Positions 34,286 to 46,489 of a stretch of 64,000 nt of DNA are shown piece by piece. Each line of letters starts with the position of its first letter. Positions within the stretch are counted from its first letter, which is position 1. The translations under genes and the position numbers were made by a program. The DNA comes from Omphalotus guepiniiformis. Lineage: Eukaryota; Basidiomycota; Agaricomycetes; Agaricales; Omphalotaceae. The DNA is taken from assembly GCA_028554645.1 (NCBI GenBank), contig JAQOOI010000064.1:2666001-2730000 (forward strand). The letters run 5' to 3'. The notes under the pieces are model-generated. The model was not told where the DNA came from, did not search any database, and was given only the letters and a program-made list of their open reading frames with translations.

Positions 34286-36340
34286 ATGAACGGCATCGAA
34301 CTTTCCGCCCTCAATGACGGACCAAAGTATTCTCAGAACGGACACGGAGACAGTCAAGAAGATGCCACGAAACACTTATACGGTGACCACCACAACGAGG
34401 ACGAACAAAATGGCACCCGACATAACGGCAATCTGAAGCCTCTGTACGGTGACGAACATCGTACTGGTTCTCGTAACGATGATGAGGATGAGGATGAAGA
34501 ATTTTCTGATAGTGGGCACGGTGATGACGAGGAAGCATTGCTTAGTGGTAGACCCGGTCATGAGCTATTTTTTCGACCGCGTACCGAACGCGAGCGTGAA
34601 CGAGATGGAGGCGATCGGACGTGGCCGCAAATTAAGAATATAGTCTTGGAGGTGACAATTTCCGATATTCTATCTCAATTCAATGTATCTCATGAATCAT
34701 AGAGTGCTCCGACGCTTCTCTTTACGACGATAGGCCTGCTATTCACTGGTGAACTGCTAGACCATGTCTCCGTAAGTCCACCACCCTTTCACCCATATCC
34801 CACCTCTAACATCGTGATCATTTACAGCGTTGGAGAGCCATGCGAGAAGTCGACCAACTAATCATGATCATTCCCGTTATCCTCAATCTAAAAGGCAACC
34901 TCGAGATGAACTTATCCGCACGGCTAGGGACCGCTGCAAATGTTGGCGAGCTGGACGAGCCATATACGCGTCGAGCTCTCATTCTAGGCAACTTATCTCT
35001 TCTTCAAGTCCAGGCGACAGTTGTATCGTTCGTCGCAGCCTGTGTGTCGTTTATCCTGGGGTTCATAGTACCACGGATGCCAGCAGCACCGCCGGAAACG
35101 GAAGGATCAGAGACTGCACAGGTTCTAGCGCGCGAATTGATCCAGCATTTTACTCGTAGACCGAGACCGACACTTCCTCCGGTAGACACGACTCGGAAGC
35201 TTGGGATCCATACGTGCGTTAGTTAGGGGTTGTGTTGAAAATTAGGATTTGACTAATGTCTGCTATACGTTCGTGATGGTGGCTTCTACAGCAATGTCCG
35301 CCGCCTGCCTTTCAAGTCTCATACTTGGCTCTTTTATGTGTGGCCTAATCGTCGTATGTAGACGATTCGGTCGTGATCCTGGTACGTGACCCAATCCGTA
35401 TCAGGTTCCCAAACTCACGCAATTCTGCATTGTAGACAACATCGCACCACCTATAGCATCCTGCCTCGGGGACCTAGTCACCCTTATCCTCATTGGCATC
35501 GTCTCAACACTTCTCATCCCATTCCTCAACTCGTTCATCCCCTTCTTCGTCATCATATTCGTCCTATTCTCCTTTTTCTCCTGCATAGTCTTGACACACC
35601 GCAACCCGTTCGTCAAGGACCTCATGAAGCAAGGCTGGTCACCGCTTTTTGGTGCAATGATTATCAGTTGCACTACGGGTATTGTACTTGACCTTTTCGT
35701 TAGTCGATACGAAGGGTTTGCGCTGTTGGCAGTTGTCATTAGTGGTATGTGCCTATTTCGATGGTTGTTTCTAAAATTACGATTTTGAGGCCTTATCTTT
35801 GTTTCGCAAATAGGACTCCCAGGCAGTGTAGGCTCCATATTCATCTCTCGACTATCCACGTCTCTACATGCGGTTGCTCTGTCCGCTGCTCCTAGCGGCG
35901 GAAGTTTTCTTTCTTCGTTAAACAAAAAAGCACCGGCGGAACCGAGTCCGAAGATCGTCATGTTAACACTGCTTCTAATCACACTCCCTGTTGAGGTTAT
36001 CTTTCTTTCCGTCCTTCACGCTCTCGGATGGCTTCATCCTCCCATCATATTCATAGTGTTTTCGTTGCTGTTTTTCTGCTGCGCAGTACGTTTCTTTTCT
36101 TCTTCTTTTTCTTCTGCCCTTATTCATCACCTTGCGGCCTCGTACTTTTTATAGGTGACAGCATCACTGTTTATCGCTCGTTTCTTGACCAATTTCCTTT
36201 GGTCACGGAAACTCGATCCTGATATGTATGCTATGCCGATACATTCAGCACTTATGGATCTCATTGGACAGCTGTTGCTTGTGCTGTGTTTTGAGATTGT
36301 CACTACGTTGGGTTTTGCGCCTACCGCGACGCACTCCTGA
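34286..36340 (+). CDS. SLC41/MgtE-type magnesium (divalent cation) transporter
   Basis: A multi-pass membrane protein of the SLC41/MgtE family that moves Mg2+. The N-terminal cytosolic part is acidic and hydrophilic (HLYGDHHNEDEQNGT, DDEDEDEEFSDSGHGDDEE). The first membrane domain has TIGLLFTGELLDHVS, the signature IPVILNLKGNLEMNLSARLG, TAANVGELD and VSFVAACVSFILGFIVP. The second half has ACLSSLILGSFMCGLIVVC and DNIAPPIASCLGDLVTLILI, equivalent to the first repeat's NLKGNLE region. It continues SWSPLF-like WSPLFGAMIISCTTGIVLDL, VVISGLPGSVGSIFISRLS, and a last pair of helices ending PIHSALMDLIGQLLLVLCFE. Two MgtE-like repeats are therefore present. About five introns splice in frame. The ATG at 34286 lies 136 bp from the divergent zinc-cluster start. 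Confidence 0.92.
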
Positions 36341-36658
36341 GATTTTACTGGGGTTATTTAGATTTATGATTGTATTACCGTAATAGAGAGATAGATACTG
36401 GCAGCGGTTGTTTATATTGCTAGTGGAATCTTGACTCTCGCGCGCAAAGCGTCATACCCACACTCACTACTAAATTATATCTGGTTATTTATGTAGCATA
36501 TGTTCTGGACTATCAGCTGCAAGTACATAGACGCAAACGCAAAATATGGGTGCATCCAAAATCAAGTCATTAAATTATCAATCGTCATACTACATACATG
36601 GGGGTAGACTATAGATGATGTCTTAGCAGTTTTGAAGCGGAACCGTTGTCTAGTCTGA
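36341..36658. other. convergent intergenic region
   Basis: 3' regions of the Mg2+ transporter (plus) and MFS copy 1 (minus). No coding pattern was seen. Confidence 0.4.
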
Positions 36659-39167
36659 TTATAAAACGTATCTAAATTCTCGGTTTTCAATATCAGTCAG
36701 ATCCAAGAATTCCTAGAGAATGGTTTCGTTAGTAAGTCAACTGACTCAGACTTCTTTCTATTTAACGTTCGGAGGAAAAGAAAACACACCTTATCAATTC
36801 TAACTTTTTCCCTCACACCATCTGCAGTTACTCTCTCAACATAGACACCATCATAACGCGTGTCTTTGGGCTCTGCATCGCGTCTTTTGTTTTCGGTAGC
36901 AAGGACGTATCGGATGAGCAGGAGAGTGATCATGCAGGCTACGTAGCATATGCCGATGATGATCCATGGCACGCGGTTCCTGTATAGTGGGGTGGGGTGA
37001 GAAAACGTGGAACTTGTAGGGTATAGCGGGGAGGCTCACCTTGGCTTGTATCTCTCTTGCCACATAAACGGACCTACGGCGTTACCGACGCAGTATGCAC
37101 ATAGCATAATTGCATTTGACGTGATTCGTTTTGTGTGGCCTGCTGTCACCGAAGACAGCCAGCTCAGTGCGATCACTAAACAGGGTCAAGGGAACAAAAA
37201 AACAAATCAGAAACCAACTCTCAAACGCAGAGGAAAGAAAACAGTGATACTCACCAAACGCAGTGATAGCAATGATATTCAACCATACTCCAAATAACAA
37301 CCCAACCTTATTACTCCAGCTCAAACAGCTCACCAAAAAGACACCAAGTATCGCCGGTAGGATGTAAATCGTCGCTACGTATGCCCTCCCATTCTTCACT
37401 CGAGCAGCGATCTCCACTCCGGTCCATATCGTACCAATCTCGAACAGACCACCGACACAGCCGAGAAGCGTCGTTTGGAGGACGGTGTACCCGAAGGAGG
37501 TAACGATGAGCTGGAGCTGGTTGGTGAGAGAATTGGGGACTTGGCTGAGGGCAGAGAAGAGCGCGAAGAGCCAGGTTTTAGGGTCTAAGAATGCTTCGAT
37601 CATCCTGCGATGAGATGGGTAGAAGAGATGGTGAGGATAGTCAGGGTTACGAAGTGATGGTGGGGCTTACTGTTCCTTCTTGAAGTGCTTGTTCTCTATC
37701 CCTGTTTGGTTTTCCTGGGTAAAAGTGCAAAAGGATAAGATGTCTTAGATTAACGTTTGGAATGAGCAAGACCCACTTTGATGCGCTGGACAGCCTTCGC
37801 TCGCTCCTCCAACGTTAAGAACCTTGCATTGGCAGGAGAATCCGGGAAGAAGAACCTTGAACGATGCATGAATACTACACTCAATTGTTATCAACGAAAT
37901 ATTCAACGAACCAGAACAGTACGGCATTAACGAGGGTTATCAAGCCTGTTATTATCATAAGCCTGCACAAAATTCTCGATAAAATGCACACAACGCTAGA
38001 ATAATGATGGCGCACCACTGCCAAGGCTCAAGGGTGGTAGTCTTGATGTGCAGGGTACCGAAAGCAATGAAACCAGTGATGATTTGTGCTAAACATAGAA
38101 CCTATAAACTCCGTGTTATGCTCTGCGGAGAGATCGTACGAACCTGTGCCATTCATGAGGACTACACGAGGATTCAAGTAAGCAACGGAAGAACAAGATA
38201 AGGACCGGACGGAAACTTACACCAATAACCCACGCGCACAGTCTGCTCTGTACGGGTGTAGAACATCGATGTGACGATCATGAACCCGGCAGTGATCGAT
38301 CCTTCGCAAACGCCGAGAATGAAACGGACAACAAAGAGTCCTGCGAAGTTTGTGCATGCCGCGTGCGTACACATTGTGACACCCCAAATGAAGATATTGA
38401 TGCTGAAGGCGAGAAGTATATGAGAACCCAAGGAACAAAATATGATTCAAAGACCTAAAATACCTCATCCATTTTCCGACAGGTAGACGCTGGAGCGCTA
38501 TATTTTGAGGATACTCGAACAGCAGGTAACTCAAGTAGAAGATCGTTCCGAGCCTAACAGTCGCAAACGTTAACAAGATCCCCAGTTCGAGCAAGCAACT
38601 TGACGGACCAGTTGTACCTGTAACGGGATAGGATGAGAACGTCAGTCTTCCACAGAAATGACAAGACTCACTGGTTAGTCGTGAGATGTGTGGCGGTCCT
38701 AAGTATATCGCGTTAAGTTTAGACATGCCATGGAATTGAGAACATCATACATACAGAAGTCCCAAAATAGCAGAACTCCCCAGAGTCGTCTTATCCATAT
38801 ACTGAACCCTACGAGAACATGAGTTGTCTTCAAGTTTTCCTTGCTCATTGACCGTACCAGTAGAGTGCTAAGGGACAAAAAAGAATTCACATCTGCTTGC
38901 TAAAAGTAAACAGGAACGACGTACTGCACATCAAAGGGAGGATATGAAGGTCGATCTTCCTCCTAATTACAGATTAAGGCCCACGAAAGGATTTTCCATC
39001 AATTCGAAAACGCACCGAATTCTGGCTGCCTCTGCAGGGTCCAGGACTCCATCGTCAGCCCCAACAAGTTCAGCAGCCGCATCCACGTCCTTTATCGACA
39101 GTCGAACAGGCTGGACGTCATCGAGCACTGCGCTGCGTTTCTCGTCCGAATGAGATGAGGAACTCAT
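36659..39167 (-). CDS. MFS transporter, ACS/allantoate permease (Dal5-like) family, copy 1
   Basis: A 12-helix anion:cation symporter family member; substrates of relatives include allantoate, nicotinate, vitamins and other organic anions. The N-terminal cytosolic segment MSSSSHSDEKRSAVLDD lies at 39167 and LDPAEAARIR precedes helix 1. Membrane parts: LGTIFYLSYLLFEYPQNIAL, RLPVGKWMR, INIFIWGVTMCTHAACTNFA, GLFVVRFILGVCEGSITAGF, MIVTSMFYTRTEQTVRVGYW, LTNQLQLIVTSFGYTVLQTT and NKVGLLFGVWLNIIAITAFG. The ending DIENREFRYVL is typical of the family's ENxxFRYxL tail. About ten short introns. The closest relative in the window is the gene at 48561-51007, sharing exon layout and the LxxxENRxFRYVL-type tail. 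Confidence 0.9.
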
Positions 39168-42114
39168 GGTCAGGAAGGGAGAATGGGTTTGGAAAGACCG
39201 GCTGTTAAGTTTATTATATCATGTCATGTTCGCCTGTGCAAGAGAAGCCAGGTCCACGCAATTAGCTCAGAAGCTTAGATCGTGCGAAAAACTCAAACGT
39301 GAAATTTCTGATGAGAGTTGATGAAAGCCGTAAACTTCGCGTTTGTACCGGTTGCGGGCGCTTGCAGCATTGATTGATCGATTTGCTCATGCGCTTCAGG
39401 GTTCACTATTATTGTCAGGATTTGCGACTCTGTTAAAGCTGTACGTTCGTGGATCGGCGAGCCAAGCATCGTTCCAGGTAGAGGCTGAAGGTAGCTGAGC
39501 TGTCCGAAGACTCCGTAGTGCTCTGTGGCGCACTCGAAGAATCACCGGCAGATTCTTCTCACCGCTAGATGTGCCACCTGGCATCTGCTGGCATTTGGCT
39601 GAGAATTCTCAGGGATTCCTGCTTCACACTGTTGTTGATCAGCTTCGGGCTCAATTAGGGAGCAGCATCTTGTTATCGATATGACCGGGAAATGACCTTA
39701 GTCGAGCCTTGGGGCTGTGGGTCCATAAAATTTCATGAATTTATCGCACAGCTCCAGATACAGAACATACCTTCTCTTATCTTGATTCTGGAAAGCATAA
39801 ACCTCACAGTCCAGTATGTTTATGGACCCACAACTGAAAAGCGCAAGAAACGTTCCTCGTGCTCCTAAACAGATCATGAAGCTGTTGAGGTTGTTCTTTT
39901 GGCACAAGGCGAAGCCACCTTCTGAGATCGGCGTTCTCCGTAGGCATCCAAATCTTCCAAACGGTATAGCTTGCCGAAGCTTCATATTCAAAAAAGTCAT
40001 CAAACTCTAGATCTTGAAGGGGAGGACACCTTTCCGGCAAGTTCATCATCTATTACCGCACATATTGAATTGGCAACGACACATATACCAGCATATACCT
40101 AAGCTTCAGAAAGACTGAGAGAAACTTGCCGGACCCGATGTTGCCTATCAGAATATATTTGGGTCATAAGAGAGTGGCAACATTGAATGGAGCGCAGCTC
40201 ACCGAACCTGATAACAGCAGCTGGAACCCCTAGTTCCGACTCCGCTATATTCTACTCTGAGATGCCCTTCTGCCCCGTAGTCAAACAGGGAGAATGGATG
40301 CATCCTTTCACAGATCCTATTAAAATCCGAGCGTTTGACATTGACCTCAGAAGCAACTGTCCTGAAGAAAAGGGAGCCAAACTTGAAACATCGAGTTGTC
40401 TTGCTACTAACCCGAATATCCTTCGTCCACGAGGTCTTGATTGGTCTGCGAGGCCGGGAACGGATATCGTCCTGACAAGCCTACCAGAATGAAGGCAGGC
40501 AGCTGCGAAGCCTTTCATTCATCGTCAGCTTCCATTCCAATTGGGGGCAACGGGAGTCAAACCAGTAGAAAGAGCAACCATCGTCGCGATACAAATTGCG
40601 TGTCTGTATGAATCGGTGTGGAGGTGCAAAGATGATTACTTCTTGAGAGTCGCACTGTCTAGTATCTACTCGGGAGTCAGTTGGGTTGACTGAGGGATTG
40701 TGAAATGATCACTTCTATCGGTCGTGAGGGGTTGGTGAGGGGTTGCGTTTTCGCCGGTTGACAGGTTGAACTTTGAAGACTCGGAAGAGTGATACATATC
40801 ATGTACAGGACTGAAGAGTAAGTTGCGACACGAAGTAATGTGAAGCTATTGCTTGTTGATCTGCGGGCCGTTTAAAATTTAACATCCTATCCTCGAAGCG
40901 TCGATATATGCGCCTTTTCGTTGCGTTCTCCGCGACACAGGGCTGAGCACAGCGCCGCACCCTCGACTCCTCATCCTTTCCGGGCCTGTCTTTTCCTTCA
41001 ACCCGAACCACGGTATGGAATGACTTCGCGATCGAGTCTCTGTGAAACGTTCTTGGCTACTTGCTTTCCTCGTATGCATAAGAGTCAACCGCGACAAGCC
41101 GACAAGAGATGCTAGTCAGGGTTGGTCCTGAAAGAGCCCTGAATTACAACTGAATTGACTGCCACCAGGGCTTCCCGTGATGCTCTTCAGCGCAAATTGT
41201 CCCGACGAGTATACCTGGACGCATGTATGCATCTGGATTCTGATCTCGTCGTTGTTACAAATGCCCTCGATGGTGTCGGTCGTCCGATGAACAACCAGAT
41301 TGGAATTTGCAACCTTGCTCCCGGCCCCCGGCCTCCGTCGGTAAGCCGTGTGCCTGATCGCATCACCGGCAACGGAATCCAGCCATACCCGGCCTCCCCG
41401 TCAATTCGGACCTGGACGTTCGTGAAGCTCGGAGGTGTTATCGAGAAACTCAACAGTTCCATAGAACGAGAATACGGTTGACCTCAACGACAAGGTCTGT
41501 TTTGACTTTGTCAACTGACGGTTAGTCATTCCGGGGTCCTATAACGTCAGGCTGATGTGTGGGTGTGACATGTGTATATTAATTGTGTTCATGGACCACG
41601 GACCAAGGTCAACGTGGCTAGCCCAATGTGTGGCCGGCGTCTGAGCAGTGCGTCCCACTAACTATCACTTCCTTGAACGTCGAACATTGACTCTTAGCCT
41701 TTGGTTTGCTAGTATATCCTCCTCGCTCAGCGTCACCGATGCTGCCGCTACAGGATCCAATTGCGTGGATAGCAAGGGTGGAATTGTTATGTTCTGGACT
41801 TTGGTGGAGTCGCCTTGGAAATATGTACAGGGAGGGAGTTAGTACAAGGTGAGCGAGGGTCAAATTCACCGTGCACCCGCTAGTGACACCTCTATTAGAG
41901 AAACACTGCTTGATCATCGTTCATGTACGCACTTTTGCAGACAGCAACACGGCTCCAACACGGCTCTTCACATCATATCATTTCCTCTATACTCGCTCTT
42001 CCACTCTGTAGTATATTGGTATCAGATCTTCGCCAACATATGCTCTCTGTGTACCGTTTTGAATGACCGTAATGTTCAAGATATTTGGCTAACATTCAAG
42101 CCTCGTACTTGTAG
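39168..42114. other. gene-poor region between duplicated transporters
   Basis: About 2.9 kb with only short overlapping open frames and no family match. One 14-bp perfect inverted repeat (39716-39729 and 39819-39832, TGTGGGTCCATAAA) was seen. The open stretch 41155-41481 (108 codons) is Pro/Arg-rich with no recognisable domain. Its nature is unknown; it may be decayed repeat DNA. Confidence 0.4.
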
Positions 42115-44800
42115 CTAAGTACAACAAAAAGCGATAGAGAAGATTGAGCGGGTAATTAGTCTGTCACAACTATAGTTTCTAAAAGCTGCAGGCCACAACA
42201 ATACCGATTCGCATGGCATCCCGCTTCTGTAATATGGTGGTTCAAGTACGCCTCCATTTTTTGCGGACCACCATCCAGTAAACACGGTGCACAGAATCTT
42301 CGTTATCACTGTAACATGCTATCACTCAGACTGCAAATTGCATGACTAAAGTTATTGAATACTCACCTGTGGATCTGCGGGTCAATCAAACAGAGCACAT
42401 TATCTTTATTGGGTACACCTAGAAATTCACTGAGTTAGCCAGATAGAGCAGATCAGTCAGTGGTGAATGAATTACCCTGTAGGTCGCAAAAAAGGAGTGT
42501 CTTGTCGGACATCACATAAGTATAGTGCATGAACGCGTGCATCAAAGATGTTGTGTTATCACTGGGGGGTGGCCCTACATTGTCATTGCCCGTAAATTCC
42601 TCATGCGTCCGTCAGCATCACCACATGGTAGCAAAGGTGTAGCGAGAAATTCCATGTAGTGTGCAACATCAGATAAGTTATCGTAAAAGTGGCTTGATTC
42701 AAAATCCAAAAATACCGAGAAAAAGCACCAGTGAAATTGAACTCAAAGTCTGAAGACAAAAATTAGCGAAAGAAAATTCACGCGTTATGTGGATACTTGC
42801 TAGGGAAGAGAAGCCCTTCTTTCCTAAGATCACCCTTGAAGTCGTTGGCCAAGACCTCCCCATCAGCCAAGTTTTCGTACTCAGCGCGAAGGACCCGAGA
42901 GTTTTCAGATTCTGTGTTTAGCCCTCTTTACTCTGGGCAAATGCGTACTCCTTGCCGTTGTAGCGAGCCTATTAGACGGAAGTTACTTTGAGAATAGCTT
43001 GTCAAAGAAACCACACGCACGTAGAGAAAACATTTTTAGAATACCCACTACAATATAGGCAGTGTCTCGTGTGTTCAGCTTGTCACGTTGCTGAACTTGC
43101 CTGAGATCCTCTCGCCATTGTGGTGCCAGCATGATCTCTTCAATATTGTCTTCATCTACCTGAAATTTCCGCGTCTCAATATCATAAACGACCTTCTTGA
43201 ACTTCCAAGTCTGCAATGGGACATCACGGGCATACACTACTCGGGGCCTGAAGGCGCTTACTCGAAACAAAACTGTCCTGTTGTGAGATGAGGTGGCCAC
43301 TGTATCGTGGAGGAGGTGCTGACTGGCTGCTGTGTGTCCGTGCTGTTGATTTCATCGGGTGCTTTTCGCTTTCCACTGGAAGCAATAGCAGAAGCTCGGC
43401 GGCTCGTCCCAGAGAAGCTCGGCGGCTTATTCTAGAAGATGGACGGGACAGCGCTGAAGCAGACGACCTTGCAAAGTCTTCATATACATCCAGATAATTC
43501 TTCCGACTCTTGCACAGGCTGGTTGATAGTTGTATGAGTTAGTGCTGTCAGTGTGGTAAAAGTATAGAGCTGGATGTACGCACAAGATATTTTTGTTCAA
43601 TAACTAGCCTGATGCTGAGCTTTCGGGCCGTGATTGAAGTAGCATTGGTGTAATTATGATCTGCAAAATACTGGAGAAGATCGTCCATTGTCATTCCATT
43701 TATTGCGTGCACATCAAGGTGAATATGAGTGGATTTGTTTAGGTGAGCATGATAAGATATATGTTGGCTGGAGCGAGACACTATTAGAGGACAAGTAGTT
43801 ACTAGCATTCAATAAAAACATACGCCGTTGAAATTTCCAGACCCTCCTGGATTGCTCCTTTCATACATCTCCCGAATAAGAATCAGTGAGTCCTCAAATG
43901 CACGGAGGGCTAATTCCTCTTTATCGAACATTTTGTCTGCACTAAAGCGGTCCAGCTATATGCAAAGTGTTACTTAGTACTTCATTGAATGCATAAAAAC
44001 CTTACCTGTACAAGCTTTTTCTCCAGTTCTTGCCTTCTGCGCAACCCATAGATAAGCAAGGAGCTGCACAGAGCCCTGTCGCTTCTGATTCGCAGCAGTG
44101 AGCACAGCCTGAGTCTTTGTCAATGCCCGAGCAGCAGTGCCTGCAGTTGAAGCTTTTCGAAGGCTGGAATTTTGTGGTCGAGATATACGGGTGCAAGACG
44201 GGACTGAGATGCATTTTGGCGATGCTCATTGCAGAAGAGAGAACAGCGCTGCGAGATTAGAGCATGTATTTGAGCCACTACTGCTTTGGGAAATCTGTTC
44301 CGTAACCCCAGAACATCTGGTCAGGGATGCCGGAACTGCAATCTGGTCAGCTGGTGGATTCAACGTAAAGTGAGTTCCTGCACTTCACGTCAAGTCTAAA
44401 TACAGCAGTCGACTCACCCCAATGAATCTCACAAGCATGACAAAGCGGTTTCGCAAGCTCTGTGTAGATCAAACTGCAACTGACACAATTAGGTTTATTC
44501 TAATCAGAAAACATCAATCAGTCTAGAACCTTTAGAATTATATCATTGAAGTTCACTGACCTTGATATTTCTCTTTTCAACATCAGATTTGCCTTCTAGA
44601 GATCGGCAAACAGAACATATACCAGTGGTTAGAAGAGGGTATTCAAAGCTGCAGCTCTGGCATCCAGGCATCAAAAGTAGATTGCTGCTTATTTGTTCAG
44701 CGATGAATTTTTCTGAGGAGGAGACAGAAGGAAAGTCCCGAAAAACTGTATATTCAAGAGAATTAAGCTCACTTTTGTGGCGTAGTCACACAAAGTACTC
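42115..44800 (-). pseudogene. alpha-type protein kinase (fungal alpha_kinase family), frameshifted
   Basis: Alpha-kinases are atypical Ser/Thr kinases, often multi-copy in Agaricomycetes. Reading downward there is a Cys-rich N-terminus: PGCQSCSFEYPLLTTGICSV, then NCVSCSLIYTELAKPLCHAC followed by EIHWG, a probable zinc-binding region. A linker follows with LALRAFEDSLILIREMYER and MTMDDLLQYFADHNYT. The kinase-related part has RVVYARDVPLQTWKF, VLRAEYENLADGEVLANDF, SVFLDFESSHFYDNLSD, EFLATPLLPCGDADG, LMHAFMHYTYVMSDKTLLFC, LCLIDPQIH and VYW, then the HHITEAGCHA-like end. One-base frame breaks lie near 42600 (between GDADGRM and EFTGND) and near 42275 (between VYW and GGPQKMEAY). Three short introns were seen. 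The kinase is probably inactive unless these are sequence errors. Confidence 0.7.
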
Positions 44801-44989
44801 GCAAGTATGAGACTGACTTCATCTTTCTATAAACATGCCAAAAAATCCCGATCATGATACTACGTTCAATCGCAATCCTGGAGGGAAGAATCAACATGCA
44901 CCCTGTGGTGAGCTAACTCCAGTGTACTGAGTATCAAAGAGAACTCACACAATGAACATCATATACATTGAAACTTAGTATCTGTAGAA

Positions 44990-46489
44990 GATCCAACTCT
45001 ACGAGATGCATTGTTGAAGTATCACCGAAAAAAGGAAACCAATAATGAGAAAATCTCAAGGCTGTTGAAAAAAAAATACGGCATTGAAATGAGGTGGATT
45101 CTATTTATTTGCTTAAAATCAAGTGAACTGACGGTGTTCGTGTTGTATAGTGCATCAACTGTTAGGAATCGGAGAAAGGAGCTGGGACTGAAGGGAAGCA
45201 GAATTACGATGAGAGAGATGAATCCAGCAGATGAAGCAGAAGCTACACAGCTAGTTTGGATGAGCTGTCAAAGGACCCTGCTCAGCGATCTGGTGTCCAT
45301 ACAATTCAGGCCAAGGTTGCGTATAATTCATCCATGCACCTTCCACGGTAGGTGCTCACAGCTATGCGGAAACATCAGGGTGCGACTGATATTTGAACTG
45401 AATAGTCATTTTGTTGCTGGCGTGATGCATACACATGCGAGTGAAGGATTTGATCTTCGAGAACCTACAGCAAAAAGAATCAATCGAACACCAAAGATCC
45501 CCGCTAGGGAATTCATCATCGATGGGCAGGCGATGGTCATGACAAGCTCTATAAGATTGGTTTTCCAATTTGGGCCGTAGTAGATGATGATGCTACCGGG
45601 CGATTCCTAGGTGGCTGGGTGGTCCCAAGTAACAGAATGACTGATATAGTTGGCTATTGCTTTTTGACACTTGTTGTGCGGTATAAAGGTGAGTATCAGT
45701 TGGCGCGCGGGAACATTGACTCCAGTGACTTCGTACTGACATGTGTCGGCAGGTATTCCTGTCCAGTTTACCACAGACCACGGCTCTGAGACAACTGGAT
45801 TATTTGGTCTCATCAATGCCCTTCGTAGATTATGCTGTTCTGAGAGTGAAATACCAATCTAACACAACACTTAACAGCTGTCTATCTTTTACCCAGAATG
45901 CCCTACAGACGAGGTTCCTGCACACGTCTTTCTCAGAAGGCATTCGGAACATAGCTATTGAGCGGTCTTGGCTTCGACTACGTCTAGATTTCGGTGACAA
46001 TGCTGTTGCTTTTTTTCAAAAAAGGTATCGAAGATGGCATTTACAACTCAAACGATGAAGATCAGTAGTAAGTTGTACGGCCATGTCATCTCCGGTCATC
46101 TGTTCACGCCTGTTAGTCTCCTCTGTCAGTGGCTTGGCCCCTCCTCTTGCAAAATGAACTCGACAAATTTATGGAATTTCGTAATGGTGTCAAAATGCGC
46201 AAGGACAGGAACAAAGCTTTCTCGGGTAGGTCAAGAGATGAGGCATTCACACTTTACCGAGGATTGGGGTGGACAAAACTTCCTTATGCCAGTTGATGTT
46301 TCGGTAGTGCGGGAATCATGGAGCAGATGGGCGGAGACGGTATCTTGGCGTTTTGTACCAACTGAATTCTCTGCGCAAGCTCAGGAAGTGTATGATGGTC
46401 TACAAATATCTGAATTGACGATGCAGAACGTATGGGATGTATTTGGTGCAATGTTCGCTCTGCTTTTCCCTCGTATTAATGCCAACTGA
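44990..46489 (+). pseudogene. integrase-core (DDE) transposase, degenerate
   Basis: It is related to a family of integrase-catalytic-core proteins common in Agaricomycetes and thought to derive from DNA transposons. An N-terminal HTH-like region reads LKYHRKKETNNEKISRLLKK, then (after an intron) SASTVRNRRKELGLKGSR. It continues with FDLREPTAKRINRTPKIP and the first catalytic Asp in GDGHDKLYKIGFPIW. RFLGGWVVPSNRMTDIVGYC and the second Asp in FTTDHGSETTGLFGL follow, then the Glu in NIAIERSWLRLRLDFGDNA. The tail FPRINAN stops at 46489. Frame changes near 45258, 45515, 45935 and 46020 break the reading frame. Divergent start-to-start arrangement with the alpha-kinase remnant. Confidence 0.72.

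Noticed and set aside
39716..39832. 14-bp inverted repeat as termini of a small transposon
   Set aside because: The enclosed segment is about 90 bp, without target duplication or further similarity; a chance or hairpin origin is as likely.
41155..41481. 108-codon plus-strand open frame in the gene-poor region
   Set aside because: No domain, no homologous copy in the window and no splice extension; left as part of the region description.
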